In this document: in pieces, positions 23,169-30,637 of the stretch
Layout of the letters: the number at the start of each line of letters is the position of its first letter
Position numbering within the stretch: the first letter of the stretch is position 1
Assembly (NCBI GenBank): GCA_016196755.1
Contig: JACPXC010000004.1
Coordinates: 1-64,000, forward strand
DNA from: Elusimicrobiota bacterium
GTDB lineage: Bacteria > Elusimicrobiota > Elusimicrobia > UBA1565
Reading direction: 5' to 3'
Length of the DNA: 64,000 nt
Position numbers and translations under genes: made by a program
Notes under the pieces: generated by a model
What the model was told of the DNA's origin: nothing
What the model saw: the letters and a program-made list of their open reading frames with translations, nothing else
The model's database searches: none

Positions 23169-24077
23169 ATGCAAGAGGAAGCCCCCCCCCCGCCGCCCCA
23201 GGAACCGGGCTTCCGCTGGTGGTTGGCCCTGATCCCGATCGTCCTGCTGAGCCTCCTGATGTATTGGCTGGTCGGCGGCCGTCCCGGCCAGCCGGAGACC
23301 GTCGCCCGGACCGACGAGGACAAAGCCTTCAACGTCGACGAGGTCCCGCCGGAAGACGCGCCCGCCGAGCCGTACGTCTCGAACGCCGAGCGGGAGGCCG
23401 CGGCGCGCATGGACGGCTCCGCCGGCGGTCCTGGCCTGTCGGGCTTCATCCCCGAGAAAGACAAGATCTTCCACAAGGAAAACACGGCCGCCGCCAAGGA
23501 CGACTCCCGCGAGAAGGAGGCCGCCTTCATCAAACGCTACGACCCGCTCATCCGCCGGGAGCAGCGGCGCCTGAACCAGATCACCGCGCGCTACCGCAAG
23601 AAGGAGGCCGTCGTCCGCCAGGTCGACATGGCCTTCGGCGCCCTGCCGCGCTATATGGCCCTGCGTCAGCAGTATTACAAAGACCGCAATCCCTACGCCT
23701 TCGTGCGCGGAGCCATCACCCTGCCCGAGGTCCGCAAGACCGTCTTCAAGTACGCCACCAGCCCCGAGGTCTGGCGGGTCACCGTCGGGATGATGGTCGA
23801 GGGCCTGCGCCAGAAGCCGCCGCCGGAGGTCTACAACGAGACCAAGCGCTTCATGACCGAGGACAAGACGGTCTCGGGCTTCGTCACCGACGTCAGCGCG
23901 CACATCATGCCGCGGGCGGGCCTGCTCCTGCCGGCCGCCATCCGGCCGGGGCAGGACATCGGCGCGCTCAAGGTCCTGGCCAAGGACCTCAACGTGGCCG
24001 GGGCCGGGAACACCGCGGACCTTTCGGCGGCGCGCAAGGCCGTCGAAGACGCGCAAACAGGACGGCCCGCCCCTTAG
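23169..24077 (+). CDS. single-pass membrane protein of unknown function
   Basis: The 302-aa protein has a proline-rich cytoplasmic start (EEAPPPPPQEPG), one membrane helix (WWLALIPIVLLSLLMYWLVGG) and a charged, mostly helical extracytoplasmic part. A coiled-coil-prone region (about 120-165) is followed by a compact alpha-helical domain (GAITLPEVRKTVFKYATSPEVW and the following helices). No family is recognized. The stop codon lies inside the loop of a strong terminator hairpin. Confidence 0.72.
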   Translation: MQEEAPPPPPQEPGFRWWLALIPIVLLSLLMYWLVGGRPGQPETVARTDEDKAFNVDEVPPEDAPAEPYVSNAEREAAARMDGSAGGPGLSGFIPEKDKIFHKENTAAAKDDSREKEAAFIKRYDPLIRREQRRLNQITARYRKKEAVVRQVDMAFGALPRYMALRQQYYKDRNPYAFVRGAITLPEVRKTVFKYATSPEVWRVTVGMMVEGLRQKPPPEVYNETKRFMTEDKTVSGFVTDVSAHIMPRAGLLLPAAIRPGQDIGALKVLAKDLNVAGAGNTADLSAARKAVEDAQTGRPAP

Positions 24078-24090
24078 AGGCGGGCCGTCC
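24060..24090. terminator. bidirectional terminator hairpin between convergent genes
   Basis: A 12-bp perfect stem GGACGGCCCGCC / GGCGGGCCGTCC with a 7-nt loop contains the TAG of the plus-strand gene. On the minus strand it is followed by TGTTTG, so it also ends the SSSGGCCG peptide transcript. Confidence 0.8.
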
Positions 24091-24110
24091 CGTCCCGAGC
24101 CTGCCGCCGT

Positions 24111-24314
24111 CTATCCGCAGCAGCCGCCGCTCGAGCTCTCGGTCTTCTCGTCGGCCGGCTGGTCGGCTACGGCCGCGGCTTCGCCCGCCGCTTGTCCGGC
24201 CGCCGCGCCGCTCGAGCCCGGAGCCGGGTTGGCGGCGCGCGCCACCGGCGACAGGGCCATCATGCCGAGGACGGCGGCGGTGAATCCGATGACGGTGAAT
24301 TTAGTGGTATTCAT
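24111..24314 (-). CDS. small secreted protein ending in SSSGGCCG (paralog B)
   Basis: The 67-aa protein has a signal peptide (FTVIGFTAAVLGMMALSPVARA, then AN), a low-complexity Gly/Ala/acidic middle and the C terminus ESSSGGCCG. Its hydrophobic core nearly matches paralog A (VIGFAAAVLGAMAVSP), so the two are duplicates. The mature peptide is only about 40 aa. The twin C-terminal cysteines could bind metal, form disulfides or be lipidated. A strong GGAGG ribosome site precedes the ATG. It starts 15 nt after paralog A. No known family. Confidence 0.72.
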   Translation of the reverse strand: MNTTKFTVIGFTAAVLGMMALSPVARAANPAPGSSGAAAGQAAGEAAAVADQPADEKTESSSGGCCG

Positions 24315-24329
24315 GGTTTTCCTCCGGCC

Positions 24330-24584
24330 TCAGCCGCAGCACCCGCCGGAACTGGAAGCCGCCGATTCCTCGAGCGCGGCCTGCTTGGCCTCGCGGGCCG
24401 CCGTAAAGGACTTGTTGTACTCGTCGCGGTAGCGCGCGGCTTCCTCGGGGGTCATCTCGCCGGCTTTCGTGCCGTCGGCGGCCCGGATGTCCGCGCTGTA
24501 GCCCGGGTTGGGGGAGACGGCCATCGCGCCCAGGACCGCGGCGGCGAACCCTATCACCATTCCCATGCTCAAGGTCTTCTTCAT
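24330..24584 (-). CDS. small secreted protein ending in SSSGGCCG (paralog A)
   Basis: The 84-aa protein has a signal peptide (MKKTLSMGMVIGFAAAVLGAMA), a helical charged middle (MTPEEAARYRDEYNKSFTAA) and the same last eight residues as its neighbor, SSSGGCCG. The mature region is about 50 aa. A GGGAG ribosome site precedes the ATG. Two CCTAGG sites lie 61 and 83 nt upstream. It lies downstream of the Lgt-like and membrane genes on the same strand. Function unknown; the fixed C terminus suggests it is the recognized part. Confidence 0.72.
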   Translation of the reverse strand: MKKTLSMGMVIGFAAAVLGAMAVSPNPGYSADIRAADGTKAGEMTPEEAARYRDEYNKSFTAAREAKQAALEESAASSSGGCCG

Positions 24585-24667
24585 GGTCGACTCCCGCGCG
24601 CCTGTGTGACGCGACGACGTTGCGATACTTTGCTCGGTTGGCGGCCTAGGGGCAAGGGACTAAAGGC

Positions 24668-25456
24668 CTAGGACCTTTGGCCCACTCCTAGTAGGCCCTC
24701 GGTCGCCTTCAGACAGCCCAGCACCAGAGCGGTGTCGTAGGTAGCTCCGAAGAGGACCCCTCCCGCCAGCCCCAGGGAGCCGTAGCCATGCTGGAGCCAG
24801 TAGCGCCAGCAGTTGTTGGTCGTGCCCCAGGTGTCGGCGAAGAGGACGCATAGGAACCCGGCGGCGAGCACCGGCAGGTCGCGGGCCGTGTCGACGCCCA
24901 CCAGGAGCGCGGCGGCGACGGCGGCGAGCATGGCGACGGTGGCGGGCTCTGCGAGGGTCGGCCAGGAGAAGGCCGCCACGACCCCGAGGATGAGCGCGGC
25001 GGCGGCCCCATAGAGCAGGCGGCGGCGCCCGGCCGGGATCCGCGCCGCGGCGCCGGACCAGCGCGCCCCGGTGCGCTCGACGACCAGGGTGCCGAGGCCC
25101 CAGGCCGGGACGATCCAGAGCGGCGGCGTCTCGCGCGTATAGTAGCTCCAGAGCCCCAGGCGCGTGCCCCAGGCCTCGGCGGCCCAGCCCGCCGCCAGGG
25201 CCAGCGCCACTCGCAGGCCGTCGCGCTTGAAGTCGGCGCGGTCGGGGATGACGCGCAGGGTGTAGAGCATGATCCCGGCAAACAGCGCGACCTCGACGAG
25301 GAGCTTGTTCCGGGCCGAGCCGCCGGCCTGGAACTGCTTCCAGGTGACGCGCGCCGCCTCGAGGAACAGGTCCTGACGCCAGAGCGTCACCGCCAACATC
25401 AGCGCCGCGGCGGCGCCGAAGGCCACCCAGCGGCGGGCCTTAACGCCGACGGGCAT
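24668..25456 (-). CDS. polytopic membrane protein of unknown function
   Basis: The 262-aa protein has about seven hydrophobic helices. A conserved-looking polar-aromatic segment LGLWSYYTRETPPLWIVPAWGLG lies in the middle, and FADTWGTTNNCWRYWLQHGYGS near the end. The family is not recognized with confidence. Its first 17 nt overlap the end of the Lgt-like gene, so both are translated from one mRNA and probably cooperate. An in-membrane enzyme or carrier role is a guess. Confidence 0.68.
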   Translation of the reverse strand: MPVGVKARRWVAFGAAAALMLAVTLWRQDLFLEAARVTWKQFQAGGSARNKLLVEVALFAGIMLYTLRVIPDRADFKRDGLRVALALAAGWAAEAWGTRLGLWSYYTRETPPLWIVPAWGLGTLVVERTGARWSGAAARIPAGRRRLLYGAAAALILGVVAAFSWPTLAEPATVAMLAAVAAALLVGVDTARDLPVLAAGFLCVLFADTWGTTNNCWRYWLQHGYGSLGLAGGVLFGATYDTALVLGCLKATEGLLGVGQRS

Positions 25457-26237
25457 CCCGGTCGGCCCAGTCCTTCCAGAGGTAGGCGGCGGTGGCGATC
25501 GAAGCCAGGGCTATGGCCTGCGCCGTGGTGAGTCCGAAGGGGCGGATGATGCCTGGGTCGCTGGCCCGCAGGAAGTCGAGGCCGAACCGGGCGACGGCGT
25601 AGAGGACGATGAAGGCCAGAAACGACGCGCCCGCCGGCAGACGTCCGTCCCGGACCCGCGGGAAGACGCCGAAGTGGACGGCGGCGAAGATCAGGCCGGC
25701 CGCGACGGCCTCGTAGAGCTGGAGCGGGTGGATCGGGACGCCGAGCAGGGAGCCTTTGATCGCCGAGCGAGGGTCGTCGAAGGCGACCGCCCAGGCCGCG
25801 TCGGTGGGCGTCCCGAAGCAGCAGCCGTGCTGGAAGCAGCCCAGGCGCATGACCGCCAGTCCGAGCGGGGCGGCGCCTCCGATGAGGTCGGCCACGCGGC
25901 GGAACGGCAGGCCCTTGAGACGCCAAACGGCCCAGGCGGTCAGGGTCGCGCCGGTCAGGTCGCCGTAGAAGGCCCCTCCGACGAAGCGCCGGCGCTCGAG
26001 CATCAGCGCCCAGTTCTTGGCCGGACCCCCGCCATAGGCGAAGAAGTAGAGCAGGAGGCCGCCGGCGATGGTGCCGACGGCCAGCGGGACCATCAGGGTC
26101 CAGAAGCTGTCCGAGTCGAGCTCGGCATGGGCGCGGTAGCGGTGCAGGTAGCGGGCGGAGGCCATGGCGGCCAGGCCGGCGAAGAGCGGGGCGGCCAGGA
26201 GCTGGATGCTCCCGATAGAGAAAAGGATAGGCCGCAT
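25440..26237 (-). CDS. Lgt-family protein (prolipoprotein diacylglyceryl transferase-like)
   Basis: The 265-aa protein has about seven membrane helices. It keeps Lgt landmarks: RFVGGAFYGDLTGA, then a signature region GLAVMRLGCFQHGCCFGTPTDAAW (Lgt normally has Asn-rich residues in place of the cysteines), and HPLQLYEAVAAGL. Canonical Lgt transfers diacylglycerol to the lipobox cysteine. This copy belongs to the divergent cysteine-containing branch and may act on other substrates. A TAGAAT box ends 6 nt before the ATG, giving a leaderless mRNA. It leads the small operon that ends with the SSSGGCCG peptides. Confidence 0.78.
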   Translation of the reverse strand: MRPILFSIGSIQLLAAPLFAGLAAMASARYLHRYRAHAELDSDSFWTLMVPLAVGTIAGGLLLYFFAYGGGPAKNWALMLERRRFVGGAFYGDLTGATLTAWAVWRLKGLPFRRVADLIGGAAPLGLAVMRLGCFQHGCCFGTPTDAAWAVAFDDPRSAIKGSLLGVPIHPLQLYEAVAAGLIFAAVHFGVFPRVRDGRLPAGASFLAFIVLYAVARFGLDFLRASDPGIIRPFGLTTAQAIALASIATAAYLWKDWADRDARRR

Positions 26238-26270
26238 CGTTGGATTCTATATAAACACCGCGGAAGGGAG

Positions 26271-26295
26271 GGAACTTTTTCGGCACTTTTGCGTA
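26271..26295 (+). promoter_or_regulatory. candidate ECF-sigma promoter (autoregulatory)
   Basis: GGAAC (26271-26275), 16 nt, CGTA (26292-26295) matches the GGAAC-N16-CGT pattern of many ECF sigma factors. It lies just upstream of the sigma factor gene, which fits self-activation. Confidence 0.55.
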
Positions 26296-26342
26296 CTAGT
26301 GGGAGGGGTTTGCCGCTGGGCCCCCAACATGAGAGAATCCGG

Positions 26343-26927
26343 ATGTCGCAGATCGGGAGGGCCACGGTGGCGTTCGAGGCGGTTCCGACGTCTCTCTTTG
26401 AGGAGTTCGTCCGAGGGTATGGTGAGAGGGCTTTTCAGTTCGCCTATCGGATCTGCGGCAGCGCCGACGAGGCCAGGGAGCTCGTCCAGGCCGCGTTCAC
26501 GCGCCTCTGGGAGCGCTGGGGCGAGCACGACCCCGCACGCTCGCTCGAGGCCTGGTTCTTCCGCATCCTCCGCAGCGTCGCGGTGGACGCCGTCCGCCGC
26601 CGCGAGCGGCGCCGTTCGGTGTCGCTCGACGCATTGGTCGAGGGCGGCGACGGCGAAGATACCTACGCGGACTTGGTCCCCGGCCGGGAGGACGCCTTGC
26701 TCGAGGCCCTCGAGCGCCGGGGCCGCCAGGAGGCCGTGCGCCGGGCGCTGGCGGCCGTCAGCGTCGAGCACCGCGCCATCCTCGTGCTCTGCGACGTGGA
26801 AGGCCGGACGTACGAAGATATCGCCAGGGCGCTCACCGTCCCTCTGGGCACGGTGCGCTCGCGGGTCAGCCGGGCGCGTCTGGCTTTCCGCCGCGCTTTG
26901 TCGGGTGAGACCGAGGTGACGCCATGA
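26343..26927 (+). CDS. ECF-type RNA polymerase sigma factor
   Basis: From ATG 26343 the 194-aa protein has region 2 (FVRGYGERAFQFAYRICGSADEARELVQAAFTRLW, promoter melting) and region 4 (EHRAILVLCDVEGRTYEDIARAL...GTVRSRVSRARLAFR, -35 recognition). It is co-expressed with the following anti-sigma gene through an ATGA overlap. The track's longer start would run into the promoter region. It probably responds to envelope stress, given the RseB-like third gene. Confidence 0.95.
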   Translation: MSQIGRATVAFEAVPTSLFEEFVRGYGERAFQFAYRICGSADEARELVQAAFTRLWERWGEHDPARSLEAWFFRILRSVAVDAVRRRERRRSVSLDALVEGGDGEDTYADLVPGREDALLEALERRGRQEAVRRALAAVSVEHRAILVLCDVEGRTYEDIARALTVPLGTVRSRVSRARLAFRRALSGETEVTP

Positions 26928-27415
26928 GCTGCCCATCGTTCGAGACCCTGTCGGCCTACGCGGACCGCGAGGCGTCGCCGGCCGAGACCGCCCTGCTGGC
27001 GGCGCATGCGCCGGCTTGTCCCGCCTGCTCCCGCATGCTGGCCCTCATCGCGGCGGAGCGGCGCAGCCTGTCGGCCCTGCCGGTCCCGTCGATGCCTCCC
27101 GACCTGACGGCGTCGCTCCTGGCCCTCACCGCGCGCCGGCCGTGGTGGGAGACGCTGCTGTCCGAGCTGCGGGCCGGGTTCGCCCAGCCGACCGGGGCCG
27201 TGGCGGCCGCGGCGCTTGCCGTCGTCGCCGTCCTCGTCTGGGGACGCCGCGAGCCTCCTCCCGCGGCCGTCGCCGAACTCGAGGTCCCGGTGGAGGTGCT
27301 GATGGCGGCCCACCGGCGCTACGCGCTCTCGATGCCGCTGACGCCCCCCGAGTCGGCGCCACCGCCGGCGCAGCTCCAAGTGGCGGGTCTCGCCGCGGAG
27401 CGCGATGTCTACTGA
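26924..27415 (+). CDS. membrane anti-sigma factor with zinc-finger (zf-HC2) domain
   Basis: The 163-aa protein starts with an anti-sigma zinc motif, FETLSAYADREASPAE...AHAPACPACSRML (H-x3-C-x2-C). A linker and one membrane helix (AVAAAALAVVAVLVWG) follow, then a short extracytoplasmic tail. It should hold the sigma factor inactive at the membrane. It overlaps the sigma gene by 4 nt and the next gene by 11 nt. Confidence 0.88.
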   Translation: MSCPSFETLSAYADREASPAETALLAAHAPACPACSRMLALIAAERRSLSALPVPSMPPDLTASLLALTARRPWWETLLSELRAGFAQPTGAVAAAALAVVAVLVWGRREPPPAAVAELEVPVEVLMAAHRRYALSMPLTPPESAPPPAQLQVAGLAAERDVY

Positions 27416-28415
27416 GCTTCTGCTGGCGGCCCTGGTCCTTGCCGGCGCTCCTGTACGCGCCGACGATGGAGCCACCGCCCTGCTCGAGGAGGCCTTGGAG
27501 CCCCCCGCTACGGCCTATGAAGGAGAGCTGTCGGTGATGACGGCGCGCGGCGGGCGCCGGGAGACCCGGCATCTCCTGGTACGCTTCTCCCCCCCGGACC
27601 TCTACCGCCGCGAGACCCTGGACGCCTTGGGGACGGCCGAGCTCGTGGTGGTCTCCGACGGGAAGACCGAGTGGGTGCACGACCGGCGCAGCGGGACGGT
27701 CTGGCAGGGCCTGCCGCCGGGCCGCGAGCACGGCCTCTCGGACCCCGATGAGGAACGCGCCCTGCTGGCCGACAACTACGCCGTCCGCGTCCTGCCCGAT
27801 GCAGCCGTGGCGGGGCGCCCGTGCCGCGTCCTCGAGGTGGCTCCGCGCCGCGGCGGGCCCGTCGTCTTGCGGCTGTGGATCGACGCCGTCGAGGGGCTGG
27901 TCCTCCAGCGCGAGGCCTACGAGCCCGACGGTACCGAGTCTCTCCTGGTGCGTTTCGAGCGCGTCGCCTATGGCGCGAAGGGCCGCGCCGCGGATTTCAG
28001 GTTCCGCCCTCCCGCCGGTGCCCGCGTCGTCAAGAGCCGGCCGGCGCCGGAGGCCTTGGAGCTCGAAGAGGCGGCCAAGGCCACCGATATGAAGCCGCGC
28101 CTGGCCGCATGGGTGCCTCCGGGCTACGTCTTCGAGAGCGTCAGCCTCCTCCCGTATAAAGGCGCCACTATCCTGCACTACCGCTGGTCGGACGGCGTCG
28201 ACGTCCTCTCGCTGTTCCAGGCGCCGGCGCGGGCGCGGGTCAGGCCGCCGACCGGCGGGCGCCCGCGCAAGGAGACCGTGGCCGGCGGACCGGGCGCGTT
28301 GACGGTGCTCCCCGACGGCAAGGCCTTGGAGTGGTCCGCCGGCGACCGCTTCGTGCTGGTCGGCCGCCTCGGACTCGAGTCCCTGCGCCGCGTGGCGGAG
28401 TCGGTGCCGCGGTGA
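27405..28415 (+). CDS. RseB/MucB-like periplasmic regulator
   Basis: The 336-aa protein has a signal peptide (LLLAALVLAGAPVRADD). An N-terminal LolA/RseB-type beta domain (about 35-210) contains VVVSDGKTEWVHDRRSGTVW, GRPCRVLEVAP and LVLQREAYEPDGTESLLVRFER. A smaller C-terminal domain (about 230-330) contains WVPPGYVFES and LGLESLRRVAESV. In RseB such domains sense lipoprotein or LPS defects and protect the anti-sigma from proteolysis. Context (sigma, anti-sigma, RseB-like) supports an envelope-stress module. Confidence 0.78.
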   Translation: MSTELLLAALVLAGAPVRADDGATALLEEALEPPATAYEGELSVMTARGGRRETRHLLVRFSPPDLYRRETLDALGTAELVVVSDGKTEWVHDRRSGTVWQGLPPGREHGLSDPDEERALLADNYAVRVLPDAAVAGRPCRVLEVAPRRGGPVVLRLWIDAVEGLVLQREAYEPDGTESLLVRFERVAYGAKGRAADFRFRPPAGARVVKSRPAPEALELEEAAKATDMKPRLAAWVPPGYVFESVSLLPYKGATILHYRWSDGVDVLSLFQAPARARVRPPTGGRPRKETVAGGPGALTVLPDGKALEWSAGDRFVLVGRLGLESLRRVAESVPR

Positions 28416-29086
28416 GCGGCCTTTCGGAGCATTCGAGCTCGCGCCCCCGCGAGCGCCTGCTCGAGCGCGGCCCGGCCGTCCTCTCCGAGGCCGAGCTCCT
28501 GGCCTGCGTGCTCGGCGTCGGCGTGGCCGGCTGCGACGTCCTGGAGCTCTCGGCCGAGCTCCTGCGCCGCCATCCGGACGGCGGGCTGGCCCGCCTTTCG
28601 CCCGAGGCGCTCTCGCGCGAACGCGGCGTCGGGGCCGCGCGCGCGGCGCGGCTCTCCGCGGCGCTCGAGCTCTCGCGCCGCTGGAGCGGCGCGGACGCCG
28701 CTCGGCCCGACCCGGTCGACTCCCCTCGCCGCGCCCTGCAGGAGCTGGGCGGCATGGCCGAACTCCGCAAGGAGCACTTCGTGGCGCTCTACCTCGACGC
28801 CTGCCGGCGGCTGGTGCACCGCGAGACCGTGTCGGTAGGGACGCTGACGGCCAGTCTCGTCCATCCGCGCGAGGTGTTCGGTCCCGCCCTCGAGCGCCCC
28901 GCCGCGGCGCTGATCGTCGCCCACAACCATCCCTCGGGCGACCCCGAGCCCTCGCGCGAGGACCGCGAGACCACGCGGCGGCTCTGCGAGGCCGGCCGGA
29001 TCCTCGGCCTGCCGATCCTCGACCATCTCATCATCGCTTCGCGCGGCTTCTTCAGCTTCCGCGAACAGGGGCTCCTGGATGCGTAG
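28412..29086 (+). CDS. radC: RadC/YicR family JAB-domain protein
   Basis: From GTG 28412 (overlapping the previous TGA) the 224-aa protein has an N-terminal helix-hairpin-helix-like region (RPRERLLERGPAVLSEAELLA...GVGAARAARLSAALE). The JAMM metal motif follows: EHFVALYLDACRRL, then AHNHPSGDPEPSREDRETTRRL (H-x-H-P-S-G-x-x-x-P-S-x-x-D). The role is uncertain despite the DNA-repair name. Its last codons lie within a 21-nt repeat that recurs 711 nt downstream. Confidence 0.92.
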   Translation: MSGLSEHSSSRPRERLLERGPAVLSEAELLACVLGVGVAGCDVLELSAELLRRHPDGGLARLSPEALSRERGVGAARAARLSAALELSRRWSGADAARPDPVDSPRRALQELGGMAELRKEHFVALYLDACRRLVHRETVSVGTLTASLVHPREVFGPALERPAAALIVAHNHPSGDPEPSREDRETTRRLCEAGRILGLPILDHLIIASRGFFSFREQGLLDA

Positions 29087-29091
29087 GGCGG
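29071..29091 (+). repeat. left copy of a 21-nt imperfect direct repeat
   Basis: The sequence around GCTCCTGGATGCGTAGGGCG matches 29782-29802 at 19 of 21 positions. The copies bracket the lower-GC MuF-C-like segment; this one covers the radC stop codon. Confidence 0.75.
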
Positions 29092-29789
29092 TGCAGAAGG
29101 ATGGGAAGCTTTGCGGCCAGAAGGCAGCATGGGACCGCGCTCAGTACATGAAGGATGTCGGCGACGTGTTCGCCGGCAAAAAAGACCCGGGTCGGCCGCT
29201 CTACCTCGGACCCACGCCGGTGGTGCTCCAGTTTGTCGGCGCGAAGGACTACCCCGTCGTCATGCCCGCCTCGGTGGTCACAAAGGCCAGGGAAAAGCAT
29301 TCCGTCGGAATGGAGATTTTGACGCGGGTCCCTGATTTCCTAGCCGATCCGCTGATGGTCTTCAGGTCCGATACTGAGCCAAACGCGTTGGTCGTCCTTG
29401 CTGAGATTGAAAGCGCGGGGCGCCCGGTCGTAGCTGCTCTCCACCTCGAAAGGAAGCAGTACAGCATCGACGTGAATCGAGTGGCCAGCGTTCATGCGAA
29501 AGACACGTTGGGCCAGATTCAGGACTACATCGACGAGGACCTGACGCTCTACTGGGATGAGGAAAAAGCGAAGGCCTGGCTATCTCACAGGAAGCTCAAC
29601 GCCCCCGGTCAAGCCAAGCCTTCTACAGACACGATACTCTCAAAAGCCGATTTCGTCAAGGCCCAGCCCACAGGCGTCATCCCGAAGTATGACGAAAACC
29701 TGCTGCTCGAGATGATGGACGACGAGGCGCGGGGGCTTGGGAGCGGGGTGGTGCGGGAGGCGTCAGCTTTCGCCAGCGGGGGCTTCTGG
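29079..29789 (+). CDS. MuF-C-terminal-domain-like module, in frame with the following lipoprotein
   Basis: The first about 236 codons of the 500-aa ORF encode a domain resembling the phage MuF C-terminal domain: LYLGPTPVVLQFVGAKDYPVV, KHSVGMEILTRVPDFLADPLMVF, NALVVLAEIESAGRPVVAALHL, NRVASVHAKD and a late ADFVKAQ. In phage and toxin proteins this domain is a C-terminal effector, but here no portal or MuF N terminus precedes it. GC content and codon choice are visibly less extreme than in the neighbors, suggesting recent transfer. There is no stop before the lipoprotein, so a fusion protein could be read. It could also be a non-translated relic. Confidence 0.5.
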
Positions 29790-29802
29790 ATGCGTGGGGC
29801 GG
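29782..29802 (+). repeat. right copy of the 21-nt imperfect direct repeat
   Basis: GCTTCTGGATGCGTGGGGCG corresponds to 29071-29091 with two mismatches. It contains the ATG (29790) of the lipoprotein gene. Confidence 0.75.
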
Positions 29803-30581
29803 CGGCCGCGTTGTTGCTGCTGTCGGCCTGCGGGCCGAAGGCCGACTACGGTCATGCGGTGCGCGTGGAGGCCACAGGCGACCCGCTCAAGGCGGTGGCC
29901 GCCTGGGAGGCGTTCCTCAAGGCCCACCCGCTCGACGAGCGCGGTCCGGAGGCCGCCTACCGCGTCGCCTCGCTCTACGCCGTGGCGCTCGGCCGCTGTG
30001 AGGAGGCGCGGCCGCTCTTCGAGGCGGCAGCGCGCTCGAGCGGCCCATGGACCGAGCCTGCCAAGCTCGGCGTCATGTCCTGCCCGGACTACTTTCCGCT
30101 GGCCGCGGGAGCGCGCTGGACCTTCGTCGACACGCTCAGCGGCGGCCAGAACATGCGCCTCGAGACCAAGGTCGTCGTCGCTACCGGGACTTCGGCCGGG
30201 CTCGTCAAAGGCCAGTTCTACGCAGGCGACCAGGCCTTCCGCGACTATCGCCGGCGCTACGAGAAGGCCGACTGGAGCGTCTGGGAGGAGGACGAGGGCG
30301 TGCGCTCCCCGATTCTGCGCTGGCCCTACAACAAGGGCCGCACCTGGACGGCCGAGAAGGCCCAGGGCTCGGTGACCTACACGATCGAGTCCGCCGCCGC
30401 CTCGGTCAAGGTCAAGGCCGGCTCCTATTCGGGCTGCCTCAAGGTGCGCTCCCAGGCCGCCGGCTACGACGCCTCGTGGGTGTATGATTACTACTGCCCG
30501 GGCGTCGGCCGCGTGAAGACCACCGTCGGCGTGCCGGGCGCCGAGAACCCGAACACCGAGCTGGCCGAGTTCAGACCGTGA
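29790..30581 (+). CDS. TPR-type lipoprotein of unknown function
   Basis: From ATG 29790 the 263-aa protein begins MRGAAAALLLLSACGPKADYG, a signal peptide with lipobox LLSAC. A short TPR-like helical region follows (GDPLKAVAAWEAFLKAHPLDERGPEAAYRVASLYAVALG). The C-terminal beta domain has YFPLAAGARWTFVDTLSGG, a pattern seen in bacterial outer-membrane-associated lipoproteins. I prefer this start to the 29079 start because the lipobox would be buried in the longer fusion. Confidence 0.75.
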   Translation: MRGAAAALLLLSACGPKADYGHAVRVEATGDPLKAVAAWEAFLKAHPLDERGPEAAYRVASLYAVALGRCEEARPLFEAAARSSGPWTEPAKLGVMSCPDYFPLAAGARWTFVDTLSGGQNMRLETKVVVATGTSAGLVKGQFYAGDQAFRDYRRRYEKADWSVWEEDEGVRSPILRWPYNKGRTWTAEKAQGSVTYTIESAAASVKVKAGSYSGCLKVRSQAAGYDASWVYDYYCPGVGRVKTTVGVPGAENPNTELAEFRP

Positions 30582-30587
30582 CGGGCA

Positions 30588-30605
30588 ACTGTCCACGGGG
30601 ACAGT
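30588..30605 (+). terminator. small hairpin ACTGTCC-ACGG-GGACAGT
   Basis: A 7-bp perfect stem starts 6 nt after the lipoprotein stop and is followed by CTTTGG. It could be a weak terminator. The ACTGTCC/GGACAGT form also recalls REP-like palindromes. Confidence 0.4.
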
Positions 30606-30637
30606 CTTTGGCTGGCGTCCACGGGCGAGGATCCGGC

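Noticed and set aside
29071-29802. Insertion sequence or prophage at the MuF-C-like module
   Set aside because: No transposase, integrase or other phage gene lies within or beside the segment; only the direct repeat and composition suggest insertion.
29079-30581. Taking the 500-aa ORF as one authentic protein
   Set aside because: A textbook lipoprotein signal (LLSAC) starts at codon 238, and the two parts differ in base composition and are separated by a repeated junction sequence.
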